The notes beneath the pieces are model-generated. The model was not told where the DNA came from. It made no database searches and was given only the letters and a program-made list of their open reading frames with translations. Positions 1 through 7,680 of a stretch of DNA of 64,000 nt are shown one piece after another (within the stretch, counting starts at the first letter, position 1; each line of letters starts with the position of its first letter). Source of the stretch: Lactiplantibacillus brownii (GTDB taxonomy: Bacteria; Bacillota; Bacilli; Lactobacillales; Lactobacillaceae); the NCBI RefSeq assembly GCF_031085375.1, contig NZ_JAVCWF010000001.1, positions 1,054,001-1,118,000 on the forward strand, written 5' to 3'. A program made the position numbers and the translations under genes.

Positions 1-93
1 CGGGGCTATCATATTGCCGCACCAATCCAACCAGTCGATCAATTCCCACAAACACCACATATTGAAAGTGTTACGGTGTTAGAAAAAGACTAG
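1..93 (+). CDS. 3' end of 23S rRNA (uracil-C5)-methyltransferase, RlmD/RumA type (partial)
   Basis: Only the last 30 codons are in the window, open from base 1 to a TAG at 91-93. The visible peptide contains PIQPVDQFPQTPHIESV, which resembles the conserved C-terminus of the TrmA/RlmD family (B. subtilis members have VQPVDMFPQTTHVE), enzymes that methylate C5 of uracil in rRNA or tRNA using S-adenosylmethionine. The catalytic Cys and SAM-binding parts lie upstream of the window. A rho-independent terminator follows after 13 bases. Family assignment is good; which uridine is modified cannot be judged from the tail. Confidence 0.75.
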   Translation, partial: RGYHIAAPIQPVDQFPQTPHIESVTVLEKD

Positions 94-106
94 ATAAATT
101 TTTAAA

Positions 107-147
107 GCAGTCCCAAATCAATTTTTGATTTTGGGGCTGCCTTTTTT
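107..147 (+). terminator. Rho-independent terminator of the methyltransferase gene
   Basis: The stem GCAGTCCCAAA-TCA pairs with TGATTTTGGGGCTGC and is followed by CTTTTTT, just after the TAG at 93. Confidence 0.85.
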
Positions 148-181
148 AGTGTAGATAGTGGCCGGTTGACTCATTTGGCCT

Positions 182-221
182 AAAAAAGACATCAAGCCCT
201 AAATTGGGATTGATGTCTTTT
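182..221 (-). terminator. Terminator of the DUF4811/MFS operon
   Basis: AAAAAGACATCAA pairs with TTGATGTCTTTT; read on the minus strand the hairpin ends in a U-run, directly downstream of the DUF4811 stop codon. Confidence 0.8.
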
Positions 222-226
222 AATAT

Positions 227-976
227 TTAATGAATGGACCGCGACTGAGCGGCTTTGATCAATTGTGCCAGTCGAACGGGTTCCTGTTGCTTGGCTGCAG
301 CGGTTGCCGCTTGTTCAACTTTTTTAGTCAATGCGGCAAGTTGTTTCGTTGATAAGGTTGGATCAGCGGTGCGTGCGGCTTGGACTTTGGCAGTGACGGC
401 TGCTTTGACCGCTACGGAAGCTTGGGTTTCAGCAGTCTTCGCTTGTTTTTCGAGCCATTTGGCTTGGCTGACGCTTAATGTCGCCCAAGTTTTCGGCAAG
501 ACAAAGGTATTTTGACGTTTAATTAAAGTGGTGTGTACCCCGGTATCCTCGTAAAGCCAGCGCCAAAAGTGAGTCTCATAAGTCCAGCGCGTTGTTTTAG
601 TGATCAAGGTGGCCGACTTCACGTTAGCCGTTTTAACGTGATTAGTCGTTTTTAAATTAATCGCGGTATGTTGCCGTTTGTTGGTTGTCGTAGTCCGATA
701 AACGTAAATTTTTTCGGTGTTGGACTGCTTAACTGGTTCAAATAACAATAAGTTGACGTATTGATTAGAAACAGCTGATTTTAAAGTGGTCCTTTGTGTC
801 GTCGTTGTTTGACGCATGCCCCAATGTTGGGTATCGTTACCGATCATTAGAATGGCGGCCCCGACCAATAAGATCAAGCCGAGATCGCCAACAACATGTC
901 GCTGCCAACCTTTTTTGAAAGCCAAATAACCGACAATAAAACCAATTAACCCCAGACTTAAAATAATCAGAATCAT
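227..976 (-). CDS. DUF4811-type membrane protein
   Basis: 249 aa. Two hydrophobic N-terminal segments (about residues 1-18 and 28-46) anchor it; the rest is probably extracytoplasmic, rich in Thr, with a C-terminal Ala/Gln/Lys helix-forming stretch (about 175-235) that may be a coiled coil. It overlaps the upstream MFS gene by 4 bases (ATGA), so the two are translationally coupled. From family knowledge, DUF4811 proteins of lactobacilli commonly sit next to DHA2-type drug transporters, as here; the function is unknown. An accessory role for the transporter is inference from this coupling. Confidence 0.75.
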   Translation of the reverse strand: MILIILSLGLIGFIVGYLAFKKGWQRHVVGDLGLILLVGAAILMIGNDTQHWGMRQTTTTQRTTLKSAVSNQYVNLLLFEPVKQSNTEKIYVYRTTTTNKRQHTAINLKTTNHVKTANVKSATLITKTTRWTYETHFWRWLYEDTGVHTTLIKRQNTFVLPKTWATLSVSQAKWLEKQAKTAETQASVAVKAAVTAKVQAARTADPTLSTKQLAALTKKVEQAATAAAKQQEPVRLAQLIKAAQSRSIH

Positions 977-2415
977 TGAATGTCACCAGCTTTCGGAGTG
1001 CGTTTAACCAGTAGGGCGAAAATCATGCCGAGCATACCCATTGCCGTAGCAACTAAGAAAGCGGCATGGAAACCTTGCATCGCTGCGGCATAACTCTGAT
1101 CGCGATAAGCCAAGGGGGCACTAGTGAGGAGGGCTTTGACCGGTTTGGCATTGGCCGTGACATTTGCGAGCACACTGCCTAAAATGGCGGTCCCCATTGA
1201 AGTCATGATCTGGCGCATCGTACTGTTAATCGCCGTCCCATGGCTGAGCTGAATTCCTCGTAGATCAACCGAACTTGCCGCCGTTAATGGCATGGCAACT
1301 AAGGCGACACCACTCATTAACACGACATATTCCATGATAATGTAAGTGTAAGGTGTGTGTTGCGTGAGCATCGCAAATGGCAATGTCCCAAGGGTGAGTA
1401 GGAACGTCCCCATCAATGCCAGTCGGCGGCCACCAATATGGTCATAGGCGCGACCACTAATTAGGCTGATGACGCCATAAAGTAGCGCTCCTGGTAAGAT
1501 CATTAACCCAGATTCTAGAGGCGATAATCCTCGGACATTTTGCAAATACATCGGTAAGACCACTTGAATCCCAATCATGGCGGTATTTGCGAGCGCCGTG
1601 ATCATCGATGCAATGGTAAATGATGGAATTTTGAGTAAACGAAGATTTAACAGTGGCTGCGCTTGTGGCCACTCCCGCCGAACAAAAGCAGCTATGAAAA
1701 TGAGACCGAGCAGAATGCTAATGATGACTGTTTTAGATGTCCAGCCGTCATTACCAACCGAAGAAAAACCGTATAATAAACTACCGAAACCAATCGTTGA
1801 CCAAGCAATCGCCCAGCCATCAATCGGAGATTTTTTCAGCGGAATGACGGGGCGGACGGTGTAGCAGGCCAAGACTAGCACGATTAAAACTGGCGGAATC
1901 ATCATGCCAAATAAATCACGCCAACTTGCATTGTCTAAGATCCAGCCAGAAACAGTCGGTCCTAAGGCTGGGGCTAAACCGATGACAATACCACCGAGGC
2001 CCATCATTGCGCCACGTTTTTCCGGCGGATAGATGACTAGTAAGACGGTTTGAATCGTGGGAAAAGTCACCCCAATACCGACCGCTTGCACGAGTCGACC
2101 TAAAAGAATTAATTGAAAATTACTAGCGGTGTAACTAATAATCAAGCCAATCAAAAAACAACTCAAAGCGGCCGTGTAGATCAACCGTAAGCTGAAATTG
2201 TTCAATAACCAGGCACTGACCGGGATCATGATCCCCATGACGAGCAACGAGCCGGTCGTCAGCCATTGGACGGTCGCACTTGAGATTGAGAAGCGCGACA
2301 TCATCGTCGGATAAGCCGTTACGAGCATGTTAGTGGTTAGTGCAGTACAAAAAGTCCCTAAAACTAATGTGAGCGTTAGCCAGAGTTGACTATAACGTTT
2401 ACCATTCGTATCCAT
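973..2415 (-). CDS. MFS multidrug efflux transporter, DHA2 (EmrB/QacA-like) family
   Basis: 480 aa, the usual length of 14-TM proton-driven drug exporters. Hydrophobic helices run throughout. The segment LGRLVQAVGIGVTFPTIQTV matches motif B/C of the family, and GLAPALGPTVSGWIL is the antiporter motif C (GPxxGG-like). Expected to export hydrophobic or cationic drugs across the membrane. It is the first gene of a two-gene operon with the DUF4811 gene and diverges from a TetR regulator, the classic arrangement for an efflux pump controlled by a ligand-responsive repressor. The substrate cannot be read from sequence. Confidence 0.88.
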   Translation of the reverse strand: MDTNGKRYSQLWLTLTLVLGTFCTALTTNMLVTAYPTMMSRFSISSATVQWLTTGSLLVMGIMIPVSAWLLNNFSLRLIYTAALSCFLIGLIISYTASNFQLILLGRLVQAVGIGVTFPTIQTVLLVIYPPEKRGAMMGLGGIVIGLAPALGPTVSGWILDNASWRDLFGMMIPPVLIVLVLACYTVRPVIPLKKSPIDGWAIAWSTIGFGSLLYGFSSVGNDGWTSKTVIISILLGLIFIAAFVRREWPQAQPLLNLRLLKIPSFTIASMITALANTAMIGIQVVLPMYLQNVRGLSPLESGLMILPGALLYGVISLISGRAYDHIGGRRLALMGTFLLTLGTLPFAMLTQHTPYTYIIMEYVVLMSGVALVAMPLTAASSVDLRGIQLSHGTAINSTMRQIMTSMGTAILGSVLANVTANAKPVKALLTSAPLAYRDQSYAAAMQGFHAAFLVATAMGMLGMIFALLVKRTPKAGDIQ

Positions 2416-2445
2416 TATTTTTTTAGCCTCATTTAATAGTAATTT

Positions 2446-2503
2446 TAAACTGTTTAAATCAGTTTAGAGCCATTATAAGCTATTTCTTAAAAAAAATAAA
2501 CTG
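2446..2503. promoter_or_regulatory. Putative TetR operator with repeated TAAACTG half-sites
   Basis: In the gap between the divergent MFS and TetR genes the arms TAAACTG (2446-2452) and CAGTTTA (2460-2466) form an inverted repeat, and a third TAAACTG lies at 2497-2503. A TATAAT box at 2542-2547 probably belongs to the TetR gene. That the repressor binds here is inference from position and symmetry. Confidence 0.5.
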
Positions 2504-2582
2504 ATGGGTGGCGTTTACATAACTAACTTAATAAAATGGGTTATAATAAGACACATATGAATCACGAGGGTGGGGAAATAAC

Positions 2583-3140
2583 ATGGTTAAAAGAAGAACA
2601 CTAACCCAAGCAAAAGTGTTGGCTACGGCCAACCAACTAATTGAAGCAAATGGATTGAATGGTCTAACGATTCGCGATTTAGCGGTGGCGTTAGATGTGC
2701 GCCCACAATCTATTTATAATTATGTTGATAGTTTAAGCGATTTACTGGATCAGGTCGGGCTGCAATTCGTCCAAGGCGTTACGGATCGATTGACTGAGCA
2801 ATTGAATAATGCAAGTAAAGAAGAAAAGCTGATGGTTTTTGCGCAAGAATTCCGTGATGCTTGCAAACGGCACGTTGGTTTAGCGCCATTATTATTGAGC
2901 CTAACGGATTCGGTGAAGAGTCCCAAGACACAAAAGGCCTTAATAAAACTCTATCAAGATATGTTTAGACCACTTCAATTGGACGATAGCTCACGGGTTG
3001 AAAATACCTTGTATCGTTCAACGTTGTTTGGTTTTATCATCCAAGAACTAGGTGGCTTTTTCACGTTGTCGCCCGCAGAACTGGATACCCGGTTCACACA
3101 AGTCATGCAACTGGCGATTGATCAGGAAAATGTGCAATAA
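2583..3140 (+). CDS. TetR/AcrR-family transcriptional regulator
   Basis: 185 aa. The N-terminal helix-turn-helix is clear (about residues 10-50): LTIRDLAVALDVRPQSIYNY is the recognition part. The C-terminal half (about 65-185) is the variable helical ligand/dimerisation domain, similar to TetR_C domains. It is divergently placed against the MFS/DUF4811 operon and probably represses it and itself until a drug-like ligand binds. The ATG at 2583 is preceded by GAGGGTGGGG. A terminator follows directly, so it is monocistronic. Confidence 0.87.
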   Translation: MVKRRTLTQAKVLATANQLIEANGLNGLTIRDLAVALDVRPQSIYNYVDSLSDLLDQVGLQFVQGVTDRLTEQLNNASKEEKLMVFAQEFRDACKRHVGLAPLLLSLTDSVKSPKTQKALIKLYQDMFRPLQLDDSSRVENTLYRSTLFGFIIQELGGFFTLSPAELDTRFTQVMQLAIDQENVQ

Positions 3141-3154
3141 TCTATAAAACGCAA

Positions 3155-3185
3155 AACACTAACTTTGACGAGTTAGTGTTTTTTT
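3155..3185 (+). terminator. Terminator of the TetR gene
   Basis: AACACTAACT pairs with AGTTAGTGTT, followed by seven or more T residues. Confidence 0.85.
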
Positions 3186-3197
3186 GAACCAATTACT

Positions 3198-3249
3198 TTG
3201 ACACACACAGTAATTGGTGGTAAATTATATTTATTGAAATTACTGTGTG
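3198..3249 (+). promoter_or_regulatory. Promoter and likely PadR operator
   Basis: TTGACA (3198-3203) and TAAATT (3221-3226) form a promoter with a 17-base spacer. A perfect 12-base inverted repeat, CACACAGTAATT (3204-3215) and AATTACTGTGTG (3238-3249), brackets the -10 region, so a bound dimer would block RNA polymerase. The PadR gene starts 34 bases downstream, which suggests autorepression. Confidence 0.6.
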
Positions 3250-3282
3250 ACACATAATAGTTTGTTTGAAAGGAAGGTCAGC

Positions 3283-3642
3283 ATGCAACCGGAGATTTCG
3301 AAAGAAACGATCCGTGGTCATACCACAACGATCGTACTGAATATTTTGGCTCAGGGTGACAGTTATGGTTATGCCATTGCGAAGACAATCAAGCGGTTGA
3401 GTCATGGCGCTTATGATATTAATGAAGCGACACTCTACACGGTTTTTCGTCGGCTGGAAAAAAACGGCGAGATCACCAGTTATTGGGGAAGTGAGACCCA
3501 AGGTGGCCGACGAAAGTATTATCAAATTTCTGCGCAAGGTCGGCAGACGTTAGCTCACAATATTGAAGAATGGCATTTTGCTAAGAAAGTTATTGATGAT
3601 TTGATTTTAGGAAGGATTGACGCAGATGACAGAAAAGATTGA
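3283..3642 (+). CDS. PadR-family transcriptional regulator
   Basis: 119 aa from the ATG at 3283, chosen because AAGGAAGG lies 5-7 bases before it; a longer frame from 3247 would start inside the operator. The winged helix spans about residues 20-95: LNILAQGDSYGYAIAK, then ATLYTVFRRLEKNGEI and the wing TQGGRRKYYQISAQG, typical of PadR subfamily 2. It overlaps the downstream DUF4097 gene by 17 bases, so the two are co-translated. In Firmicutes such PadR/DUF4097 (or DUF1700) pairs respond to envelope stress or antimicrobial peptides; that role here is inference. Confidence 0.88.
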   Translation: MQPEISKETIRGHTTTIVLNILAQGDSYGYAIAKTIKRLSHGAYDINEATLYTVFRRLEKNGEITSYWGSETQGGRRKYYQISAQGRQTLAHNIEEWHFAKKVIDDLILGRIDADDRKD

Positions 3643-4993
3643 ACAATTAGTTGTGATGCGCTTAAATACTTATTTCAAAACCCAAACGATGACGCCAGCT
3701 TTGACGGAGTTAAAAACGGAATTGGCGACAGATTTAAATGAAGCAGCGAACGATAAAGCGGCTAATGGGCGTGATCCTGAAGCCGCGGTGGCAGAAGCTT
3801 TCAGTGATTTTGGTGACATTAACGCTTTGATTCAGCAAATTAATGCCGAAAACGGCAACAATCAAAATCTACATGCGCATCATGTGGTGATGGATGATGA
3901 TGGTATTGAAATTAATGATGGTGAAACGTTGAAAATCAACGCTGATGGTATTTATTTGAATGGCGGCCGATCTTTTAGCGCGGACGCTGACGGCGTATCT
4001 ATTAATAATGGCGCCATTAAGGCGGATAGTGATGGACTAAAACTTGGCAATATCGTCATCAACAGTGACGGCATCAATCGTCAGACCCAACCAGATTTTC
4101 GGCCAGACTTTGGTGAACCGGTCCCACCAGTAAATCTCGCGGGTGAATATCATGATAGTTTGAGCTTGGTCAACGAACAACGCTTTGAGTTAGCAACGAT
4201 TAAGGACTTATCAATCGCTTACCGTTCAGCACGGGTCAAAGTCTTACCAACGGTTGGTGGCGAAGATGAAATTATCGTTCGCGAGTACATGAACCATAAC
4301 AATGCCGCCTATAATGCGGTGACGACACAAACTGGGTCTGCGTTGACGATCGAACAAGGCAAAGTGCCTTTCCTGATTCCATTGCGGGTCCATGTCCAAA
4401 TCCTGATACCAGTTAAATTTACCGGTGACTTAAAATTGGCTAGTCATTCAGGGTCGGTCTTGATGGCTGGCTTACCGCAATTGAAGCGCGTTAATTTACG
4501 GGTAACGAGTGGTAGTTGTAAAGTTGATACAGTGGTTGCGCAAGCCTTCAGCGCGGATGTGGTTTCAGGAAGCTTAGCTATGAACCATGTTCAGGTTGCT
4601 GAACAATTAGGCATGTTGGTCAAGAGTGGACGGCTCAAGATGACGGCGGTACAAGCCGGACAGTATACCGTCAATGTGACTAGCGGTAGTATTCAAGGAA
4701 CGCAACTTATTGGTAGTGGGAGTTGGACTGCTAGATCGGGATCGATGAAGTTGGCGTTTGATCAACTGACAGGCAATCTTAATTTGAACGCTAAAAGTGG
4801 GACAATTAAATTTGAACTACCGGCGGATGCGAGCTACCACTATGAATTGGAAGCCCATAGTGGTCGAGTGATTGCACCAGCGAACGCGCAACCAGAACAC
4901 CTTGCGGATGGCTATCAAACGGGTCAAGTTGGCGCAGCACCAAAATATAAAGTGCAAGGCCGCACGACTTCTGGATCAATTCATTTGTATTAA
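3626..4993 (+). CDS. DUF4097-family beta-strand repeat protein with N-terminal HAAS-like helix domain
   Basis: 455 aa from the ATG at 3626, positioned behind GGAAGG at 3610-3616; the in-frame TTG at 3617 sits too close to it. Residues about 1-80 are helical and resemble the HAAS/DUF1700 N-terminus. Residues about 90-160 carry a run of D-G-(I/V/L) turns at roughly 15-20 residue spacing. Residues about 185-455 form the DUF4097 putative adhesin part with repeated SG(S/R) turns (HSGSVL, VTSGSC, VSGSLA, KSGRLK, TSGSIQ, KSGTIK, HSGRV, TSGSIH), as in a beta-helix. There is no signal peptide or TM segment, so it is probably cytoplasmic or membrane-peripheral. Function unknown; it is the target/partner gene of the PadR operon. 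Confidence 0.78.
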   Translation: MTEKIEQLVVMRLNTYFKTQTMTPALTELKTELATDLNEAANDKAANGRDPEAAVAEAFSDFGDINALIQQINAENGNNQNLHAHHVVMDDDGIEINDGETLKINADGIYLNGGRSFSADADGVSINNGAIKADSDGLKLGNIVINSDGINRQTQPDFRPDFGEPVPPVNLAGEYHDSLSLVNEQRFELATIKDLSIAYRSARVKVLPTVGGEDEIIVREYMNHNNAAYNAVTTQTGSALTIEQGKVPFLIPLRVHVQILIPVKFTGDLKLASHSGSVLMAGLPQLKRVNLRVTSGSCKVDTVVAQAFSADVVSGSLAMNHVQVAEQLGMLVKSGRLKMTAVQAGQYTVNVTSGSIQGTQLIGSGSWTARSGSMKLAFDQLTGNLNLNAKSGTIKFELPADASYHYELEAHSGRVIAPANAQPEHLADGYQTGQVGAAPKYKVQGRTTSGSIHLY

Positions 4994-5020
4994 GATTAAC
5001 ATTTAGGCATAAAATTAATG

Positions 5021-5066
5021 AACAGGGACTGATTTGGTGAAACTACCGGTCAGTGCCTGTTTTTTA
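5021..5066 (+). terminator. Terminator of the PadR/DUF4097 operon
   Basis: AACAGGGACTGA pairs with TCAGTGCCTGTT, followed by TTTTTT. Confidence 0.82.
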
Positions 5067-5217
5067 TGATGACCAAAGTCCCGATAGCCCTTTTAGATCA
5101 ACGCGAGTAATGAATTAGCCTGATCTTTCTGAAAGTTCACGTAAACTTTTCTTTTCAGTTTGTAAATAAACGGGCTATAATCAAAGCAACGAGTAAACAG
5201 AGAGCGGGGATTTCACG

Positions 5218-6543
5218 ATGGGGATTAGTGAACAACAAATTATTAAACGGCTGGTACCGACCGTTTTGCGGGTGCGCCAGACTGATTTCTATCGGGTGAT
5301 CCAACGCACCGTGATGCTGACTTTTCCTTTTGTGTTGATTGGGAGTTTCAGTCAAATTATTCAGGTCACCTTGTTAACGAAGACTGGTTTTTTGGCAAGC
5401 ATCTTTCATCTCTCCACTTGGGTGCCTTATTATAAATATCTACATTATCCTTTTGATAGTCTAACCAGTTTAACTTTGGATAGTGTTGCGATTGTGGCGG
5501 CGTTTGGGGCCGCCAAATACTATGCAAAATTACATCATCGTGATGACCAGTTGGCAGGATTGAGCGGGGCAATTGCGTTGTTACTGATTGCCTATCAATA
5601 TTCTGATCAGTCTCCGGATATGTTTAACGACATTTTACTGGGAACTAATGGCCTGACCAGTGCCATTCTAGTCGGGATGGTGATTGGGCTGTTATTCCGT
5701 TGGTTTGGTCGACCAGCCGATGAACCGCAAGAATCGCATACTTCTCAGATCCTTGATCGGACTTTTGCGTCTTTGTTACCAATGACGTTAGGATTCTTAT
5801 TGGCGGTGGGTGTGGGCTTAGCTTTGAATTGGTTCATGTTATTTGATTATTCAGAACAGACTTTGGATCAACTCCAGAAAATCGCGACGACCAGTCATAG
5901 TGGGTTAATGACTTTTGGGATGGCGGCGTTAACGCTATTGATGGAAATTTTCGGCTTTGCTGGGCCGTTTCAACAGCGGCTCCTTGCCAATACCCCAACA
6001 ATGACGACCAATCTCAATTATGCGCTCAGCCATCACTCGGCAATGCACGTGCCCTATCGGTATACCGCGCACACTTTATACGATGCTTTCGGGACATTCG
6101 GTGGTACAGGGATGTTGCTGGCACTTATTATTGCGATTGTGATCAGTAGTCATAATCATAATTATCATGTGGTTGCACGCTGGAGCTTGGTGCCGGCGCT
6201 GTTTAATAGCAATGGTCCAATGATGACAGGGTTGCCAGTGCTCTACAATCCGATCTATTTGATCCCATTTATCGTTGCGCCGCTGGTCAATATGGCCATC
6301 GGTGCGATCGCCATTTGGCTACAATGGTTACCGCCGATGGTCTATCCGGTTCCACTAGGGACGCCGGGACCACTGATCGCGTTTATTGGGACGAATGGTA
6401 ACCTAGTTGCGTTATTGCTTGGTGGCGTGGATTTGGTGATTTCCGTGTTGATCTATTTGCCGTTTATGCGCTTAGCGGAAGCCACGCTACATGCCGCGCA
6501 TGAGGAAAGTCTGCGAACGGAGATGACGAGCAATGAAAATTAA
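5218..6543 (+). CDS. PTS EIIC-type sugar permease (lactose/cellobiose class), orphan, copy 1
   Basis: 441 aa, about ten hydrophobic helices. The stretches TVMLTFPFVLIGSFSQ near the N-terminus, TLYDAFGTFGGTGM in the middle and PPMVYPVPLGTPGPL near the C-terminus match EIIC of the Lac (cellobiose) PTS class, which transports and phosphorylates beta-glucosides together with EIIA and EIIB. No EIIA, EIIB or phospho-glycosidase gene lies nearby, so it either borrows soluble components encoded elsewhere or acts without phosphorylation. It overlaps the next gene, a DUF915-like hydrolase, by 11 bases, and the same pair recurs at 16853-19022. The ATG at 5218 follows GAGCGGGG. Confidence 0.85.
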   Translation: MGISEQQIIKRLVPTVLRVRQTDFYRVIQRTVMLTFPFVLIGSFSQIIQVTLLTKTGFLASIFHLSTWVPYYKYLHYPFDSLTSLTLDSVAIVAAFGAAKYYAKLHHRDDQLAGLSGAIALLLIAYQYSDQSPDMFNDILLGTNGLTSAILVGMVIGLLFRWFGRPADEPQESHTSQILDRTFASLLPMTLGFLLAVGVGLALNWFMLFDYSEQTLDQLQKIATTSHSGLMTFGMAALTLLMEIFGFAGPFQQRLLANTPTMTTNLNYALSHHSAMHVPYRYTAHTLYDAFGTFGGTGMLLALIIAIVISSHNHNYHVVARWSLVPALFNSNGPMMTGLPVLYNPIYLIPFIVAPLVNMAIGAIAIWLQWLPPMVYPVPLGTPGPLIAFIGTNGNLVALLLGGVDLVISVLIYLPFMRLAEATLHAAHEESLRTEMTSNEN

Positions 6544-7411
6544 TCTTTTTCAACGTCGACGCCGAAATAGTCTGCGGGTCTTACTGTTGGTTGCACTTTT
6601 CATTGCGGCACTGATCTGGCCGGCGTATCAATGGACCCAAGCCAACGTTAAATCAATGGCGGGGCGGCATGATTCGCGGCTGTCACCGGTCATTTTGATT
6701 CCGGGGAGTAGTGCGACACAAAACCGTTTTGATCGACTAGTGACTCAGTTGAATAAGGCAGATAAACAGCGACATAGTTTAATCAAATTGACGGTTAAAA
6801 CGGATGGAACGGTCAAATCAACTGGCACATTGCGACCACGTGATAACGAGCCATTTATTGTGGTTGGTTTTGAAAATAATAAAGATGGTTATAGTAATAT
6901 TCAAAAACAAGCGCGTTGGTTTTCTATTGCCTTTAAACAGCTTGCGCGTCGCTATCAGTTTAATAATTTTAAGGCGATTGGTCATTCCAACGGTGGTCTG
7001 ATCTATACGTATTTCTTTGAGCATTATTTTACACGGGATGATATTACTGTGAAAAAATTGATGACGATTGGGTCGCCATATAACTTTTCGGAACCCAACC
7101 TCAGTCACAAGACACAAATGTTAGCGGACTTTATCAAATACCGTGATCAACTTCCGAAGCAATTAGCCGTCTTCTCTGTGGCGGGGACGGAAAATTATGA
7201 TTCGGATGGGCTAGTGCCTGCGCGCAGTGTGGAAGCCGGCAAGTATGTGTATCAAGGACGTGTCAAGCACTATACCGAAGTGACGGTGACCGGTGATAAC
7301 GCGCAACACTCGGATCTCCCACAGAATGAACAGATTGTTAGCTTGATTCAGGAATACATTTTAGATAGCAAAAAGAAGACGCCAACTAAATCACTGGTGG
7401 GTGCTAACTAA
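6533..7411 (+). CDS. Membrane-anchored alpha/beta hydrolase, DUF915 type, copy 1
   Basis: 292 aa. One N-terminal TM segment (about residues 14-34) after a basic cluster, no cleavage motif, so the enzyme domain faces outward. The oxyanion region VILIPGSSATQNRFD, the nucleophile elbow AIGHSNGGL (Ser about 156), an acidic residue in NYDSDGLVP and the His in NAQHSDLPQN give a Ser-Asp-His triad. DUF915 proteins are annotated as cell-surface hydrolases with unknown substrate. The 11-base overlap with the upstream EIIC implies coupled translation; hydrolysis of an acylated or ester-linked sugar before uptake is one possible joint role (inference). Confidence 0.82.
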   Translation: MKINLFQRRRRNSLRVLLLVALFIAALIWPAYQWTQANVKSMAGRHDSRLSPVILIPGSSATQNRFDRLVTQLNKADKQRHSLIKLTVKTDGTVKSTGTLRPRDNEPFIVVGFENNKDGYSNIQKQARWFSIAFKQLARRYQFNNFKAIGHSNGGLIYTYFFEHYFTRDDITVKKLMTIGSPYNFSEPNLSHKTQMLADFIKYRDQLPKQLAVFSVAGTENYDSDGLVPARSVEAGKYVYQGRVKHYTEVTVTGDNAQHSDLPQNEQIVSLIQEYILDSKKKTPTKSLVGAN

Positions 7412-7598
7412 CGAACCTATTAAGAATTTCGTCTCCGTCTTGCGGCCAAAATTTTACAGCTTAAAAGTTAGTCAAACACTAACTTTGGTAAATTCCTCCA
7501 GTTTAGTGTCTCGAAACAATTTATGGACTGGTCTACTCTGATTTAGTCCAGCCCAACCGGAGCGGCAAACAACGGCCTATTAACAACTATGAGCACTC

Positions 7599-7653
7599 AA
7601 AAAAGCAATTGGTCCTGACTTCACATTAATGAGTCAGGGCCAATTGCTTTTTT
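7599..7653. terminator. Bidirectional terminator between hydrolase and gluconate kinase genes
   Basis: AAAAAAGCAATTGG-CCTGACT pairs with AGTCAGGGCCAATTGCTTTTTT, with A and T runs on both sides. The 7412-7598 stretch before it holds only a weak ACACTAA/TTAGTGT hairpin. Confidence 0.88.
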
Positions 7654-7680
7654 ACGGTCATCAATCCCATGTACTGGGGG

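Noticed and set aside
3193..3537. Minus-strand ORF opposite the PadR gene
   Set aside because: It is antisense to a clear PadR protein and ends within the operator; no RBS.
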